NCBI RefSeq assembly: GCF_004354915.1
Contig: NZ_SMSI01000001.1
Coordinates: 62,001 to 126,000 of the forward strand
Direction: 5' to 3'
DNA from: Pseudohoeflea suaedae
GTDB taxonomy: Bacteria > Pseudomonadota > Alphaproteobacteria > Rhizobiales > Rhizobiaceae
DNA length: 64,000 bases
Positions within the stretch are counted from its first letter, which is position 1. Each line of letters opens with the position of its first letter. A program made the translations under genes and the position numbers. The notes beneath the pieces were generated by a model. That model did no database searches, was not told the origin of the DNA, and saw only the letters and a list, made by a program, of their open reading frames with translations. Below, piece after piece: positions 1 through 8,360 of this stretch.

Positions 1-515
1 TGGAGAATGCCCAGGTGACCGTCGCGGTTCTCGCCGAAATAGACAGGCGTGAACGAATGCACCGTGACCAGGATCGTCGGCCGGCCAAGTGCGGCGCGGC
101 GGTCGAGCACGCCCTCGAGAGCGGCGTGAAACGGCTCGTAAAGCCCCTCGGCGCGCGCCTGACGTTCGGGACCCGTCAGCCCCGTATTGCCCGGCACCAC
201 GAAGACTTCGCTCTTCTCCGGCACCGCGCCGGGCGATTCCGGCGGACGGTTGCAGTCATAGGCAAGGCGCGAATAGGCCTGCGCGACCAGCGTCCCGTCG
301 AGCGCCTCGGAGAGGCCGCGTGCAACGGGCAGCGCGCCGATGTCCCAGGCGATGTGGCTTTCAAGGGCTTCCGCGTCGAGACCGAGATCGCCGAGGCTCG
401 CGGGCATGGTCTTCGACGCATGCTCGCACACCAGCACGATGTCTCCGGCCGCCTCCGGTCGCTCGACCATGGCGGGCGCAATATCCTTGGGTCCCAAAAG
501 AGGGCTGTCTGACAC
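1..515 (-). CDS. N-formylglutamate amidohydrolase family protein (C-terminus cut off by window edge)
   Basis: Read on the minus strand from a GTG at 515, the frame runs open to base 1 (171 codons) and gives a hydrophilic protein with the sequence stretches LVCEHASKTMP, ESHIAWDIGA, YDCNRPPESP and TVHSFTPVYFG. These are typical of the zinc-dependent N-formylglutamate amidohydrolase family, which releases formate from N-formyl amino acids at the end of one histidine degradation route or acts on related N-acyl amides. The likely metal-binding His and Glu lie in CEHAS, and further His in SHIAWD and VHSF. An AGG-containing ribosome site precedes the GTG. The gene is divergent from an RpiR-type regulator, which suggests local control. 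The substrate cannot be told, and no other histidine-degradation gene is in view. Confidence 0.8.
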   Translation of the reverse strand, partial: MSDSPLLGPKDIAPAMVERPEAAGDIVLVCEHASKTMPASLGDLGLDAEALESHIAWDIGALPVARGLSEALDGTLVAQAYSRLAYDCNRPPESPGAVPEKSEVFVVPGNTGLTGPERQARAEGLYEPFHAALEGVLDRRAALGRPTILVTVHSFTPVYFGENRDGHLGIL

Positions 516-611
516 TATACCTGTTCCCACTCCGCACCGCTTTGGCCAAAGAAGGGCCTGCGGCATTCCTTTGTGTAATAATGATTAGGAAACGTCTCGC
601 CTTGTCAATCC

Positions 612-627
612 TGTAATTTCTATTACA
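612..627. promoter_or_regulatory. TGTAAT-N4-ATTACA palindrome, likely operator
   Basis: A perfect inverted repeat with 6-base arms and a 4-base spacer sits between the divergent amidohydrolase (start 515) and RpiR-type (start 652) genes. A related half-site TGTAAT lies at 574-579. The position, 25 bases before the regulator start, suits an autoregulatory site for the RpiR-type protein. This is inferred from symmetry and position only. Confidence 0.45.
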
Positions 628-651
628 TTTCGGTGACAGGAGGCGCCCGCC

Positions 652-1509
652 ATGACGATCCGCGAACAGGTCCATGCGAAACTGGGCGCCCTTCCGGGCG
701 CCGAGAAGAAGGTCGCCCATGCATTTCTGGCGCTCTATCCGAGCGCCGGGCTGTCGACAATCGCCGAACTGGCCAAGGCCGCGGGCACCAGCGCGCCCAC
801 CGTCCTGCGCTTCGTCACGCGCCTGGGCTTCGAGTCGTATCCGGAATTCCAGCGCGCCCTGCGCGACGAGGTTCAGGCCCAGATGGCCTCCCCTTCGCCA
901 TTGGAGCGCGGTCGGTCCACCAAGTCGATCCAGCCCGATACGCCGGGGCTCACCACGAGCTTTGCAGGCGTGGCCGCGAACCTCGACGCCACCCTCAAGG
1001 CGATCCCGGAGAGCGAGTTCGATGCCGCTTGCGAACTGATGTCCGATCCGAAGTCAGCCTGCTATTTTCTCGGCGGACGTTTTACCGACTTCATCGCCGG
1101 CTACATGGCGGCCCATCTGCGCATCATCCGGCCCAATGTCCGCCGTTTCACCGGACAGACCTCGACATGGCACGATCAGCTTCTCGACATGAAGCCCGGG
1201 GACGTGGTGGTCCTGTTCGACATCCGCCGCTACCAGACCGATCTCGTTCGGCTGGGAGAGATCCTCCTCGAACGCCGTGCCAGAATAGTACTCATCACCG
1301 ATCCCTGGCTCTCGCCTCTTGCCCGTTCCGCCCATGTGGTGCTGCCCTGTGTGGTGGAGGCCGGCAGGACCTGGGATTCGAGCGTACCGCTCCTGGCTCT
1401 CGCCGAAGCCTTGATCGATCGCGTTTCGCGCCGGCAGTGGAGTAACGCCCAGAACCGGATGCAGGCGCTGGAAGACATCCACTGGAACAAGACGCCGCAG
1501 CAGGACTAA
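652..1509 (+). CDS. MurR/RpiR family transcriptional regulator
   Basis: A 285-residue protein with the RpiR layout: an N-terminal helix-turn-helix domain (about residues 1-77, with TIAELAKAAGTSAPTVLRFV as the DNA-reading part) and a C-terminal SIS sugar-phosphate-binding domain (about 120-250, with the phosphate-binding-like stretch YFLGGRFTDFI and the strand VVVLFDIRRYQTD). An AGGAGG ribosome site 8 bases before the ATG supports the start. The family usually senses phosphosugars or related metabolites. Here the divergent neighbour is an amidohydrolase gene, so the effector may instead relate to amino-acid or amide breakdown. A palindrome just upstream (612-627) is the candidate operator. Confidence 0.88.
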   Translation: MTIREQVHAKLGALPGAEKKVAHAFLALYPSAGLSTIAELAKAAGTSAPTVLRFVTRLGFESYPEFQRALRDEVQAQMASPSPLERGRSTKSIQPDTPGLTTSFAGVAANLDATLKAIPESEFDAACELMSDPKSACYFLGGRFTDFIAGYMAAHLRIIRPNVRRFTGQTSTWHDQLLDMKPGDVVVLFDIRRYQTDLVRLGEILLERRARIVLITDPWLSPLARSAHVVLPCVVEAGRTWDSSVPLLALAEALIDRVSRRQWSNAQNRMQALEDIHWNKTPQQD

Positions 1510-1592
1510 TCGCCTGTGCGCAAACATTATAAAACCATACTGGTAGAGTCTTGAGTCTTGCCCGGCGCGTTAAAGTTAATTATTTATAAGAA

Positions 1593-1967
1593 ATGGATAA
1601 ATTACGTGCCGTCGAAGCTTTTTCAGCCCTTGGTCAGGATACGCGACTGACCACGTTTCAATTACTCCTGCAAGCCGGCCCCGATGGCGTTCCTTCCGGG
1701 GAAATCGGCGACCAGCTTGGTATTCGCCAGAATACCATGTCCACAAATCTCGGCATCCTGCTGAATGCGGGACTGGTCACGCGGCATCGCAAGGGCCGCA
1801 CCGTTCTCTACAGCGCCAACTTCAAGGGACTTGGCGAGTTGCTTCGCTTCGTCATCGAGGATTGCTGCAACGGCAGCAACACGCTCTGCCATGAGCTGCT
1901 GAGCAAGCTGGACCGTGAAACGGTGACCTCAAACAAATACGATTCATACGGCGAATACGCCATCTGA
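1593..1967 (+). CDS. ArsR/SmtB-type winged-helix regulator
   Basis: A 124-residue protein. The winged-helix core spans about residues 5-95, with VEAFSALGQDTRLTTFQLLL as the opening helices, QNTMSTNLGILLNAGLV as the recognition region and HRKGRTVLYS as the wing. The C-terminal end carries three cysteines (EDCC and LCHE), a possible metal or arsenite/antimonite ligand set, but the classical ELCVCD motif of ArsR is absent. The ribosome site is weak and the upstream region (about 1520-1590) is AT-rich. It stands alone, convergent with a DUF2189 gene, and no arsenic or metal efflux gene is beside it, so its target is unknown. Confidence 0.82.
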   Translation: MDKLRAVEAFSALGQDTRLTTFQLLLQAGPDGVPSGEIGDQLGIRQNTMSTNLGILLNAGLVTRHRKGRTVLYSANFKGLGELLRFVIEDCCNGSNTLCHELLSKLDRETVTSNKYDSYGEYAI

Positions 1968-1983
1968 CGATGCCGCCCCGATC

Positions 1984-2784
1984 TCAGGCGGCTTCCGTCT
2001 CGCTCATGCGCTCGTAAAGCCGCCATGTCGCGTGCCCGAGAATCGGCAACACCACGATCAGCCCGAGAAATGCCGGCACGAGCGCGACGATCGTCAATGC
2101 ACCGATAAGCGCGCCGAATCCCAGCATCGAAACGGGCGATTTCACCACCGCCTGAACGCTGGCGATCATCGCCGACACGAAATCGATGTCGCGCTCCATC
2201 AGCATCGGCATGGCCACGACCGTGACAGAGAACAGCGCGGTCGCAAGCGCCGCGCCGACGATCGTTCCGACAATGAGAAAGCCCCAGCCTTCGGAGGTCG
2301 TCGTCATGATGTGCGCGAAAGCCTGGAAACTCGAGAACGACTTGAAGCCCAGGAACAGAGCCAGAAGCAGGCGCACCTGGTAGATCCAGATCCAGAAGAT
2401 GAACAGGACCACAAAGGCCATCCAGCCGAGCTGCCGTTCACGCTGGCGGAAGACATGGGCGAAGACCGCCTCCCGCGTGACCGGCTCGCCGGCCGCGCGC
2501 CTGCGGCTGATTTCGTAAAGCCCCACCGCGACGAAGGGTGCGATCAGCGGAAATCCGATCGCCAGCGGAATGATCATCCAGGGCGCCCCGATACGGGTGA
2601 CGATGTAGAGAATGAGAAGGCCGCCGGCCGCATAGACCCCGCCAAAGGCGAGACCGTAGAACGGGAATGCCTTGAAATCGGCCCAGCCATCTTTCAGGCT
2701 GCCGGTAATATCGGCGAACGTGACCGCACGCATCCGGGGCACTCGCGAAAGCGTCGGCGGGACCGCAACTTGCCGGTTTTCCAT
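1984..2784 (-). CDS. DUF2189 family integral membrane protein
   Basis: A 266-residue protein with about six hydrophobic segments, starting after a short cytoplasmic N-terminus (SRVPRMRAVTFADITGSLKDGWADFK). Characteristic family stretches are the FPFYGLAFGG start of the first membrane helix and APFVAVGLYEISRRRAAGEP with a following soluble loop. The function of the family is not known. It is present in many alphaproteobacteria. The gene is convergent with the ArsR-type gene (16 bases between stops) and divergent from ytfQ, so its promoter region (2785-2995) is shared with the sugar-import operon. Confidence 0.8.
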   Translation of the reverse strand: MENRQVAVPPTLSRVPRMRAVTFADITGSLKDGWADFKAFPFYGLAFGGVYAAGGLLILYIVTRIGAPWMIIPLAIGFPLIAPFVAVGLYEISRRRAAGEPVTREAVFAHVFRQRERQLGWMAFVVLFIFWIWIYQVRLLLALFLGFKSFSSFQAFAHIMTTTSEGWGFLIVGTIVGAALATALFSVTVVAMPMLMERDIDFVSAMIASVQAVVKSPVSMLGFGALIGALTIVALVPAFLGLIVVLPILGHATWRLYERMSETEAA

Positions 2785-2914
2785 GCCTTCCTCCCTGTAT
2801 TACGACCGCTCCCTCCAGATCGGCTCAGCAGAGTCTGCTCCCGAACGACTTGAAAAACAAGACTTTCCGCAAATTCTGCTGCAGCGCAGCAGTCTTTGCC
2901 GGCACAAAAGCGGG

Positions 2915-2928
2915 GTAATACGATTTAC
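2915..2928. promoter_or_regulatory. Possible operator upstream of ytfQ
   Basis: An imperfect 14-base palindrome (GTAATACGATTTAC, 10 of 14 positions symmetrical) lies about 68 bases before the ytfQ start in an AT-rich stretch that also has TATAGTAT (2937-2944) as a possible -10 region. It could bind the GntR-type regulator encoded at the end of the operon. Symmetry is limited, so this is a weak call. Confidence 0.25.
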
Positions 2929-2995
2929 AAAAATAATATAGTATGATTTTTTCCATTCAGGGCAAACGCCCGGAAAGCTTTAGGGAGGAACTTTC

Positions 2996-3958
2996 ATGCT
3001 TTCGAGAAAAGCAATTCTCGGCGCGAGCCTTCTCGCGTCGGTCGCACTCATGTCTTCAAGCGCCATTGCTCAGACCATCGGCTTCTCGCAGATCGGCTCG
3101 GAATCGGGCTGGCGCGCCGCCGAAACCACGTTGACGAAGAGCCAGGCCGAGGAACGCGGCATCGATCTCAAATTCGCCGATGCACAGCAGAAGCAGGAAA
3201 ACCAGATCAAGGCCCTGCGCTCCTTCATCGCCCAGGGCGTGGACGCGATCCTCATCGCCCCGGTCGTCGCCACGGGCTGGGATGCGGTGCTTCAGGAAGC
3301 AAAGGAAGCCGAGATCCCCGTGGTCCTTCTCGACCGCATGGTGGATTCCTCCGATGACCTCTACCTGACGGCCGTCGGTTCGGACCTCGTCCATGAAGGC
3401 AATGTGGCCGGCCAGTGGCTGGTCGACGAACTTGGCGGCAAGGATTGCAACGTCGTCGAACTGCAGGGCACGACCGGCTCGTCGCCGGCGATCGACCGCA
3501 AGAACGGTTTCGAGCAGGCCATCAACGGCCATGACAACATCAAGCTTATCCGCAGCCAGACCGGTGACTTCACCCGCACCAAGGGCAAGGAAGTCATGGA
3601 AAGCTTCCTCAAGGCCGAGGACGGCGGCAAGAACATCTGCGCGCTCTACGCCCATAATGACGACATGGCCGTAGGCGCCATTCAGGCCATCAAGGAAGCC
3701 GGCCTCAAGCCGGGCGAGGATATCCTCGTGGTTTCCATCGACGCCGTGCCGGACATCTTCCAGGCCATGGCCGCGGGCGAAGCCAACGCGACCGTGGAAC
3801 TGACCCCGAACATGGCAGGTCCCGCTTTCGACGCACTGGATGCCTACTTCAAGGACGGCACCAAGCCGGCGAAATTCATTCAGACAGAATCGAAGCTCTA
3901 CACCCAGAACGACGATCCGCAGAAGGTCTACGAGGAAAAGAAGGACCTCGGCTACTGA
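2996..3958 (+). CDS. ytfQ: Periplasmic sugar-binding protein, YtfQ type (galactofuranose/furanose importer)
   Basis: A 320-residue protein with a signal peptide of about 25 residues ending in SSAIAQ, followed by a type-I periplasmic binding fold (TIGFSQIGSESGWRAAETTL, ILIAPVVATGWDAVLQEA, VVLLDRMVDSSDDLY). Sequence and gene order match the E. coli YtfQ group, which binds furanose forms of galactose and related pentoses. The ATG follows a strong AGGGAGGA ribosome site. It is the first gene of a five-gene set: binding protein, ATPase, two permeases and a GntR regulator. Exact ligand is inferred from the family. L-arabinofuranose is an alternative, given the arabinose genes downstream. Confidence 0.85.
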   Translation: MLSRKAILGASLLASVALMSSSAIAQTIGFSQIGSESGWRAAETTLTKSQAEERGIDLKFADAQQKQENQIKALRSFIAQGVDAILIAPVVATGWDAVLQEAKEAEIPVVLLDRMVDSSDDLYLTAVGSDLVHEGNVAGQWLVDELGGKDCNVVELQGTTGSSPAIDRKNGFEQAINGHDNIKLIRSQTGDFTRTKGKEVMESFLKAEDGGKNICALYAHNDDMAVGAIQAIKEAGLKPGEDILVVSIDAVPDIFQAMAAGEANATVELTPNMAGPAFDALDAYFKDGTKPAKFIQTESKLYTQNDDPQKVYEEKKDLGY

Positions 3959-4011
3959 TCCTTCGGTGACGAACCGGTGGCCGGCCAGCCTGGCCGCCGG
4001 TCTTTCATGAG

Positions 4012-4042
4012 CGTCGCCGGCCCCGTGCGGGTGCCGGCGACG
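4012..4042 (+). other. Intergenic hairpin after the binding-protein gene
   Basis: Perfect 10-base arms CGTCGCCGGC and GCCGGCGACG with an 11-base loop lie between ytfQ and ytfR. No T-run follows, so it is not a clear terminator. Such hairpins commonly protect the upstream mRNA and raise binding-protein over ATPase and permease levels. The role is inferred from position. Confidence 0.55.
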
Positions 4043-4074
4043 GCCGCGTAGACTTATTGCATTCGAGGTCAAGA

Positions 4075-5601
4075 ATGTCCGAGGTGGCAAACAGCCGGCC
4101 GCTCCTCCGCGCAACTGGCGTGACCAAGATCTTCCCCGGCACGGTCGCGCTCGACCATGTCGATTTCACATTGCAGCCTGCCGAAGTCCACGCCCTTCTC
4201 GGTGAGAACGGCGCAGGCAAGTCGACCCTCATCAAGTGTCTGACGGGCGCCTACCGGCGCGACGACGGAGACATCCTGCTCAACGGGGAGCCGGTCGATC
4301 CGCGCGGCACGCTCGACGCCCAGAGCTACGGGATCGGCACCGTCTACCAGGAAGTCAATCTTCTCCCCAATCTCTCCGTCGCCGAAAACCTTTTCCTCGG
4401 CCATCAGCCGACCCGCTTCGGCATGATCTCCGGTCGCGAGATGACCCGCCGGGCTCGCGAAACGCTGTCCCAGTACGGTCTCGACATCGATCCGGCCCGC
4501 AGTCTGGGCGACTTCTCGGTCGCCGTGCAGCAGGTGATCGCCATTGCCCGCGCCGTCAATCTGTCGGGCAAGGTGCTCATTCTCGACGAACCGACCGCGA
4601 GCCTCGATTCCGGCGAAGTGAAGATGCTCTTCGACATCATCCGCTCGCTCAGGGACCGGGGTATCGGGATCATATTCATTTCCCATTTCCTCGATCAAGT
4701 CTTCGAGATTTCCGACCGTGTCACGGTCCTGCGCAATGGCCGCCTGATCGGGACGGAGGATGCCGCGAACATCGATCGCGTGCAGCTCGTCAACATGATG
4801 CTCGGGCGCGAACTGGAGCACGAGACCCGTGAAACCGGCAAGACCGATCTGGCGCCGGGCGCTCCCTGGCTCGAATTCGACGATTTCGGCAAGAAGGGGC
4901 GCATCGCCCCCTTCGATCTGAAGATCCGCCCCGGCGAGGTCGTCGGCATGGCCGGCCTTCTCGGGTCCGGCCGGACCGAGACCGCCGAGACCCTCTTCGG
5001 CGCCGTCACCCATGACAGCGGAACGGCGAGGTCGAGAGGCGAGGAGATCGAATTGCGCTCCCCGCGCGATGCGGTCGCCGCAGGCTTCGGATTTTGCCCC
5101 GAAGACCGCAAGATCGACGGCATCATCGCCGACCTCAGCGTTCGCGAGAACATCATACTCGCCCTGCAGGCCCGCATCGGCTGGGCCCGCCCCGTTCCGC
5201 GCAGGAGGCAGGCGGAGATGGCCGAGGACTTCATCCGGCGCCTCGACATCCGCACCTCCGACGCCGAAAAGCCGGTGGGGCTCCTGTCGGGCGGCAACCA
5301 GCAGAAGGTGCTTCTCGCCCGCTGGCTGGCCACCAACCCGAAATTCCTCATTCTCGACGAACCGACGCGCGGAATCGACGTCGGCGCCCATGCCGAGATC
5401 ATCCATCTGATCGAGGAGCTGTGCGCGGAAGGCATGTCCCTTCTCGTCATCTCGTCCGAACTCGATGAACTCGTCGCCTATTCGCATCGTGTCATCGTCG
5501 TCCGCGACCGCCACCACGTGGCCGAACTCGTCGGCGCCGACATCACCACGGACAACATGGTCGACGCCATCGCCTCCGCCCATAACGGGAGCGCAACATG
5601 A
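4075..5601 (+). CDS. ytfR: Sugar ABC transporter ATP-binding protein, YtfR type (two fused ATPase domains)
   Basis: A 508-residue double ATPase. The first domain has Walker [10 protein letters not shown] (about 43-51) and Walker [11 protein letters not shown]. The second has a degenerate P-loop (AGLLGSGRTE), the signature [14 protein letters not shown] and Walker [14 protein letters not shown], as is normal for CUT2 sugar importers. The ATG at 4075 is chosen because GAGG lies 7 bases upstream. An in-frame TTG at 4057 lacks a ribosome site. It overlaps the next gene by 4 bases (ATGA), which implies coupled translation with the permeases. Confidence 0.87.
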   Translation: MSEVANSRPLLRATGVTKIFPGTVALDHVDFTLQPAEVHALLGENGAGKSTLIKCLTGAYRRDDGDILLNGEPVDPRGTLDAQSYGIGTVYQEVNLLPNLSVAENLFLGHQPTRFGMISGREMTRRARETLSQYGLDIDPARSLGDFSVAVQQVIAIARAVNLSGKVLILDEPTASLDSGEVKMLFDIIRSLRDRGIGIIFISHFLDQVFEISDRVTVLRNGRLIGTEDAANIDRVQLVNMMLGRELEHETRETGKTDLAPGAPWLEFDDFGKKGRIAPFDLKIRPGEVVGMAGLLGSGRTETAETLFGAVTHDSGTARSRGEEIELRSPRDAVAAGFGFCPEDRKIDGIIADLSVRENIILALQARIGWARPVPRRRQAEMAEDFIRRLDIRTSDAEKPVGLLSGGNQQKVLLARWLATNPKFLILDEPTRGIDVGAHAEIIHLIEELCAEGMSLLVISSELDELVAYSHRVIVVRDRHHVAELVGADITTDNMVDAIASAHNGSAT

Positions 5602-6623
5602 GCGGCACCGCCCGTTTTCTCCGCAGGATCGCACCGCAGCTGATCACGCTGGCCTTCGTTCTTGCCCTCATCTCGGTCATGTTCCCGGGCTTCTTCAACA
5701 TCTCGATCGCCAACGGCCGTCTCTACGGCTCGCCGATCGACATCCTGAACCGCGGCGCGCCGGTGGCGCTTCTCGCGATCGGCATGACGCTGGTGATCGC
5801 CACGCGCGGCATCGACCTCTCGGTGGGCGCCGTAATGGCGATCTGCGGCGCGGTCTCGGCCTGGGGCATTACCCAGGGTTACGATCTCGGCAGCACATTG
5901 CTCATGGCCGTCGTGGCAGGGCTCGTTTGCGGCCTCTGGAACGGCATTCTGGTGAGCTTTCTCGGTATCCAGCCGATTGTCGCCACGCTGATCTTGATGG
6001 TTGCGGGCCGCGGCATCGCCCAGTTGATCACCGAGGGCGCGATCCTCACCTTCAATGACCCGAACCTGATCTTCTTCGGCTCGGGCTCGCTTTTCACCCT
6101 GCCCATGCCCGTCGTGATCTGGATCGTCACCGGATTGCTGATCACCTGGATCGTGCGACGCACCGCGCTCGGCATGCTCATCGAATCGGTCGGCATCAAT
6201 CTGCGCGCCTCCACGCTTGCCGGCATCAATTCCCGCGTCCTGCTGATTGCCGTCTATGTCACCTCCGGCTTCTGCGCCGCGCTGGCCGGCATCATCGCGG
6301 CGGCCGACATCCGGGGGGCTGACGCCAACAATGCCGGGCTCTGGCTCGAGCTCGACGCGATCCTTGCGGTCGTCATCGGCGGCACCTCGCTTCTGGGGGG
6401 ACGCTTCTCGCTGATTGCCTCGCTGATCGGCGCGATGATCATCCAGGCGGTCAATACCGGCATCCTGCTGTCGGGTTTCCCGCCGGAGTTCAACCTCGTC
6501 ATCAAGGCAGCCATCATCCTGATCATCCTCGTGGTCCAGTCGCCCGCCCTCCGGACCGGCATGGCCTTTTTCAGAAAGCCCCGGCAGACAGACGTCGCCA
6601 AGAAGGAGACCGTGACCCAATGA
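5598..6623 (+). CDS. ytfT: Sugar ABC transporter permease, YtfT type
   Basis: A 341-residue, very hydrophobic protein of the CUT2/BPD_transp_2 permease family with about 8-10 membrane helices. Family marks are ALLAIGMTLVIATRGIDLSVGAVMAI in the N-terminal half and LDAILAVVIGGTSLLGGRFS near the C-terminus, the part that meets the ATPase. It overlaps ytfR and the second permease gene by 4 bases each. With YjfF it should form the heterodimeric membrane channel of the furanose importer. Confidence 0.86.
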   Translation: MSGTARFLRRIAPQLITLAFVLALISVMFPGFFNISIANGRLYGSPIDILNRGAPVALLAIGMTLVIATRGIDLSVGAVMAICGAVSAWGITQGYDLGSTLLMAVVAGLVCGLWNGILVSFLGIQPIVATLILMVAGRGIAQLITEGAILTFNDPNLIFFGSGSLFTLPMPVVIWIVTGLLITWIVRRTALGMLIESVGINLRASTLAGINSRVLLIAVYVTSGFCAALAGIIAAADIRGADANNAGLWLELDAILAVVIGGTSLLGGRFSLIASLIGAMIIQAVNTGILLSGFPPEFNLVIKAAIILIILVVQSPALRTGMAFFRKPRQTDVAKKETVTQ

Positions 6624-7600
6624 ACTCGCGCTTTCTTCCGCTTCTGGCCACCGTCGCCATCTTCATTCTCGCCTATGCGGTCTGCTACGCGCAGTTTCCG
6701 GCCATGCTCTCGACCCGGGTGATCGGCAATCTCTTCACCGACAATGCCTTTCTGGGCATCATCGCCGTGGGCATGACCTTCGTGATCATTTCCGGCGGCA
6801 TCGATCTCTCGGTCGGCTCGGTGATCGCCTTCTCCGGCGTGTTCATCTCGGTGATGCTGCGCGATACCGGCCTGCATCCCATTCCGGTCTTTGCCGTGCT
6901 GCTCCTCATCACCACGCTTTTCGGCGCGGCGATGGGCGCCACCATTCACTTCCTCGAAATGCCGGCCTTCATCGTCACGCTTGCCGGCATGTTTCTCGCG
7001 CGCGGGATGGCCTATGTGCTTTCGATCGATTCCGTGCCGATCACCCACGACTTCTATTCCGCGATCCAGAGCTTCTACTGGCTGATGCCCGGCAAGGGGC
7101 GCCTCACCTTCATCGGCGGGCTGATGCTGGTGGTCTTCATTGCCGGCATGCTGGTCGCCCACCGCACCCGCTTCGGCACCAATGTCTATGCGCTCGGCGG
7201 CGGAACCCACACCGCGCAGCTCATGGGCGTACCGGTGGCGCGCACCACCATCGCCATCTATGCGCTGTCGGGATTCCTGGCAGGCCTCTCCGGGATCGTC
7301 TTCTCGATCTACACCTCGGCAGGCTATTCGCTGGCGACCGTCGGCGTCGAACTCGATGCGATCGCGGCCGTGGTCATCGGCGGCACGCTGCTGACCGGCG
7401 GCAGCGGCTTCATCGCCGGCACCCTGATCGGCGTCCTGATCATGGGCCTGATCCAGATCTACATCATCTTCGACGGCACACTTTCGAGTTGGTGGACAAA
7501 GATAGTTGTAGGTATGCTGCTTTTTGCATTTATCGTATTGCAGAAGGGACTTGTCTGGTTCACCGGACGGAACAGAGCCTCAGCGGCGGGGACCAGCTGA
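6620..7600 (+). CDS. yjfF: Sugar ABC transporter permease, YjfF type
   Basis: A 326-residue membrane protein homologous to the preceding permease, with the CUT2 marks FLGIIAVGMTFVIISGGIDL and ELDAIAAVVIGGTLLTGGSG. An ATGA overlap with ytfT shows translational coupling. Two separate permease genes are typical of the Ytf system. The neighbouring Ggu system has a single permease. The gene ends 14 bases before the regulator start. Confidence 0.86.
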   Translation: MNSRFLPLLATVAIFILAYAVCYAQFPAMLSTRVIGNLFTDNAFLGIIAVGMTFVIISGGIDLSVGSVIAFSGVFISVMLRDTGLHPIPVFAVLLLITTLFGAAMGATIHFLEMPAFIVTLAGMFLARGMAYVLSIDSVPITHDFYSAIQSFYWLMPGKGRLTFIGGLMLVVFIAGMLVAHRTRFGTNVYALGGGTHTAQLMGVPVARTTIAIYALSGFLAGLSGIVFSIYTSAGYSLATVGVELDAIAAVVIGGTLLTGGSGFIAGTLIGVLIMGLIQIYIIFDGTLSSWWTKIVVGMLLFAFIVLQKGLVWFTGRNRASAAGTS

Positions 7601-7614
7601 AAAGGGGGAGGACC

Positions 7615-8355
7615 TTGCTCAAAACGTCGATTTCGACAGGCGCGATACGCAACAGCCACGCACTCGTGGTCGACGAGATCGGCAGGTCCATCATATCGGG
7701 CGCCTATCCGACAGGGTCCCTGGTGCCCGGCGACACGGAGCTGGCGGAGCGTTTCAATGTCTCGCGCACGGTGCTGCGCGAAGCCATGAAGACACTCGCC
7801 GCGAAGGGGCTGGTGATTGCCAAGGCCCGCATCGGCACCCGCGTGACCGAAGCAAAGAAGTGGAATTTCTTCGATTCAGACGTGCTGCGCTGGCATCTCG
7901 ATTCCGGCTTCGACGCCGAGTTCATGCGCCACCTGTCCGACATGCGCCTGTCCTTCGAGCCGAGCGCTGCCCGGCTCGCCACGCTGAACGCGACCCCTCA
8001 GGACATCGCGGCCATGAAGCAATGCGTTCACAGCATGTACGTCGCCCGGACGATGGAAGAGTTCGCGCTTGCGGACCTGAGCCTTCACATGGCGATGATC
8101 GACGCCGCGCGTAACCCCTTCATGTATTCGGTCGCGAGCCTGATCGAGGCGGCCCTCGTCACCTCCTTCAGGCTGTCGTCTCCCATGGGCGACCCCAGGG
8201 GCCAGCAGCGCACCAGCCATCGCCACCAGATCATCGTGGAAGCCATCGAGGCCGGCGACGGGGACGCAGCGGCACGCGCCACCGAGGTCGTCATCATCGA
8301 GGGTCGCGACCGGCTGTTCGAAACCGATGAGGCCGGGGATCTGTCGAGCCTTTGA
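7615..8355 (+). CDS. GntR/FadR-type transcriptional regulator (FCD domain)
   Basis: A 246-residue protein with an N-terminal winged helix (about 10-75, DTELAERFNVSRTVLREAMK) and a C-terminal FCD ligand-binding domain with WNFFDSDVLRWHL and conserved His (SLHMAMID, TSHRHQIIVEAI) that bind a metal in this family. The start is taken as TTG at 7615 because GGGGGAGG stands 5 bases upstream and the previous gene ends at 7600. Being the last gene of the importer operon, it is probably its local repressor, relieved by a sugar or sugar acid. DgoR/LgoR-like proteins are the nearest named relatives I recognise. Confidence 0.85.
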   Translation: MLKTSISTGAIRNSHALVVDEIGRSIISGAYPTGSLVPGDTELAERFNVSRTVLREAMKTLAAKGLVIAKARIGTRVTEAKKWNFFDSDVLRWHLDSGFDAEFMRHLSDMRLSFEPSAARLATLNATPQDIAAMKQCVHSMYVARTMEEFALADLSLHMAMIDAARNPFMYSVASLIEAALVTSFRLSSPMGDPRGQQRTSHRHQIIVEAIEAGDGDAAARATEVVIIEGRDRLFETDEAGDLSSL

Positions 8356-8360
8356 ACCCT

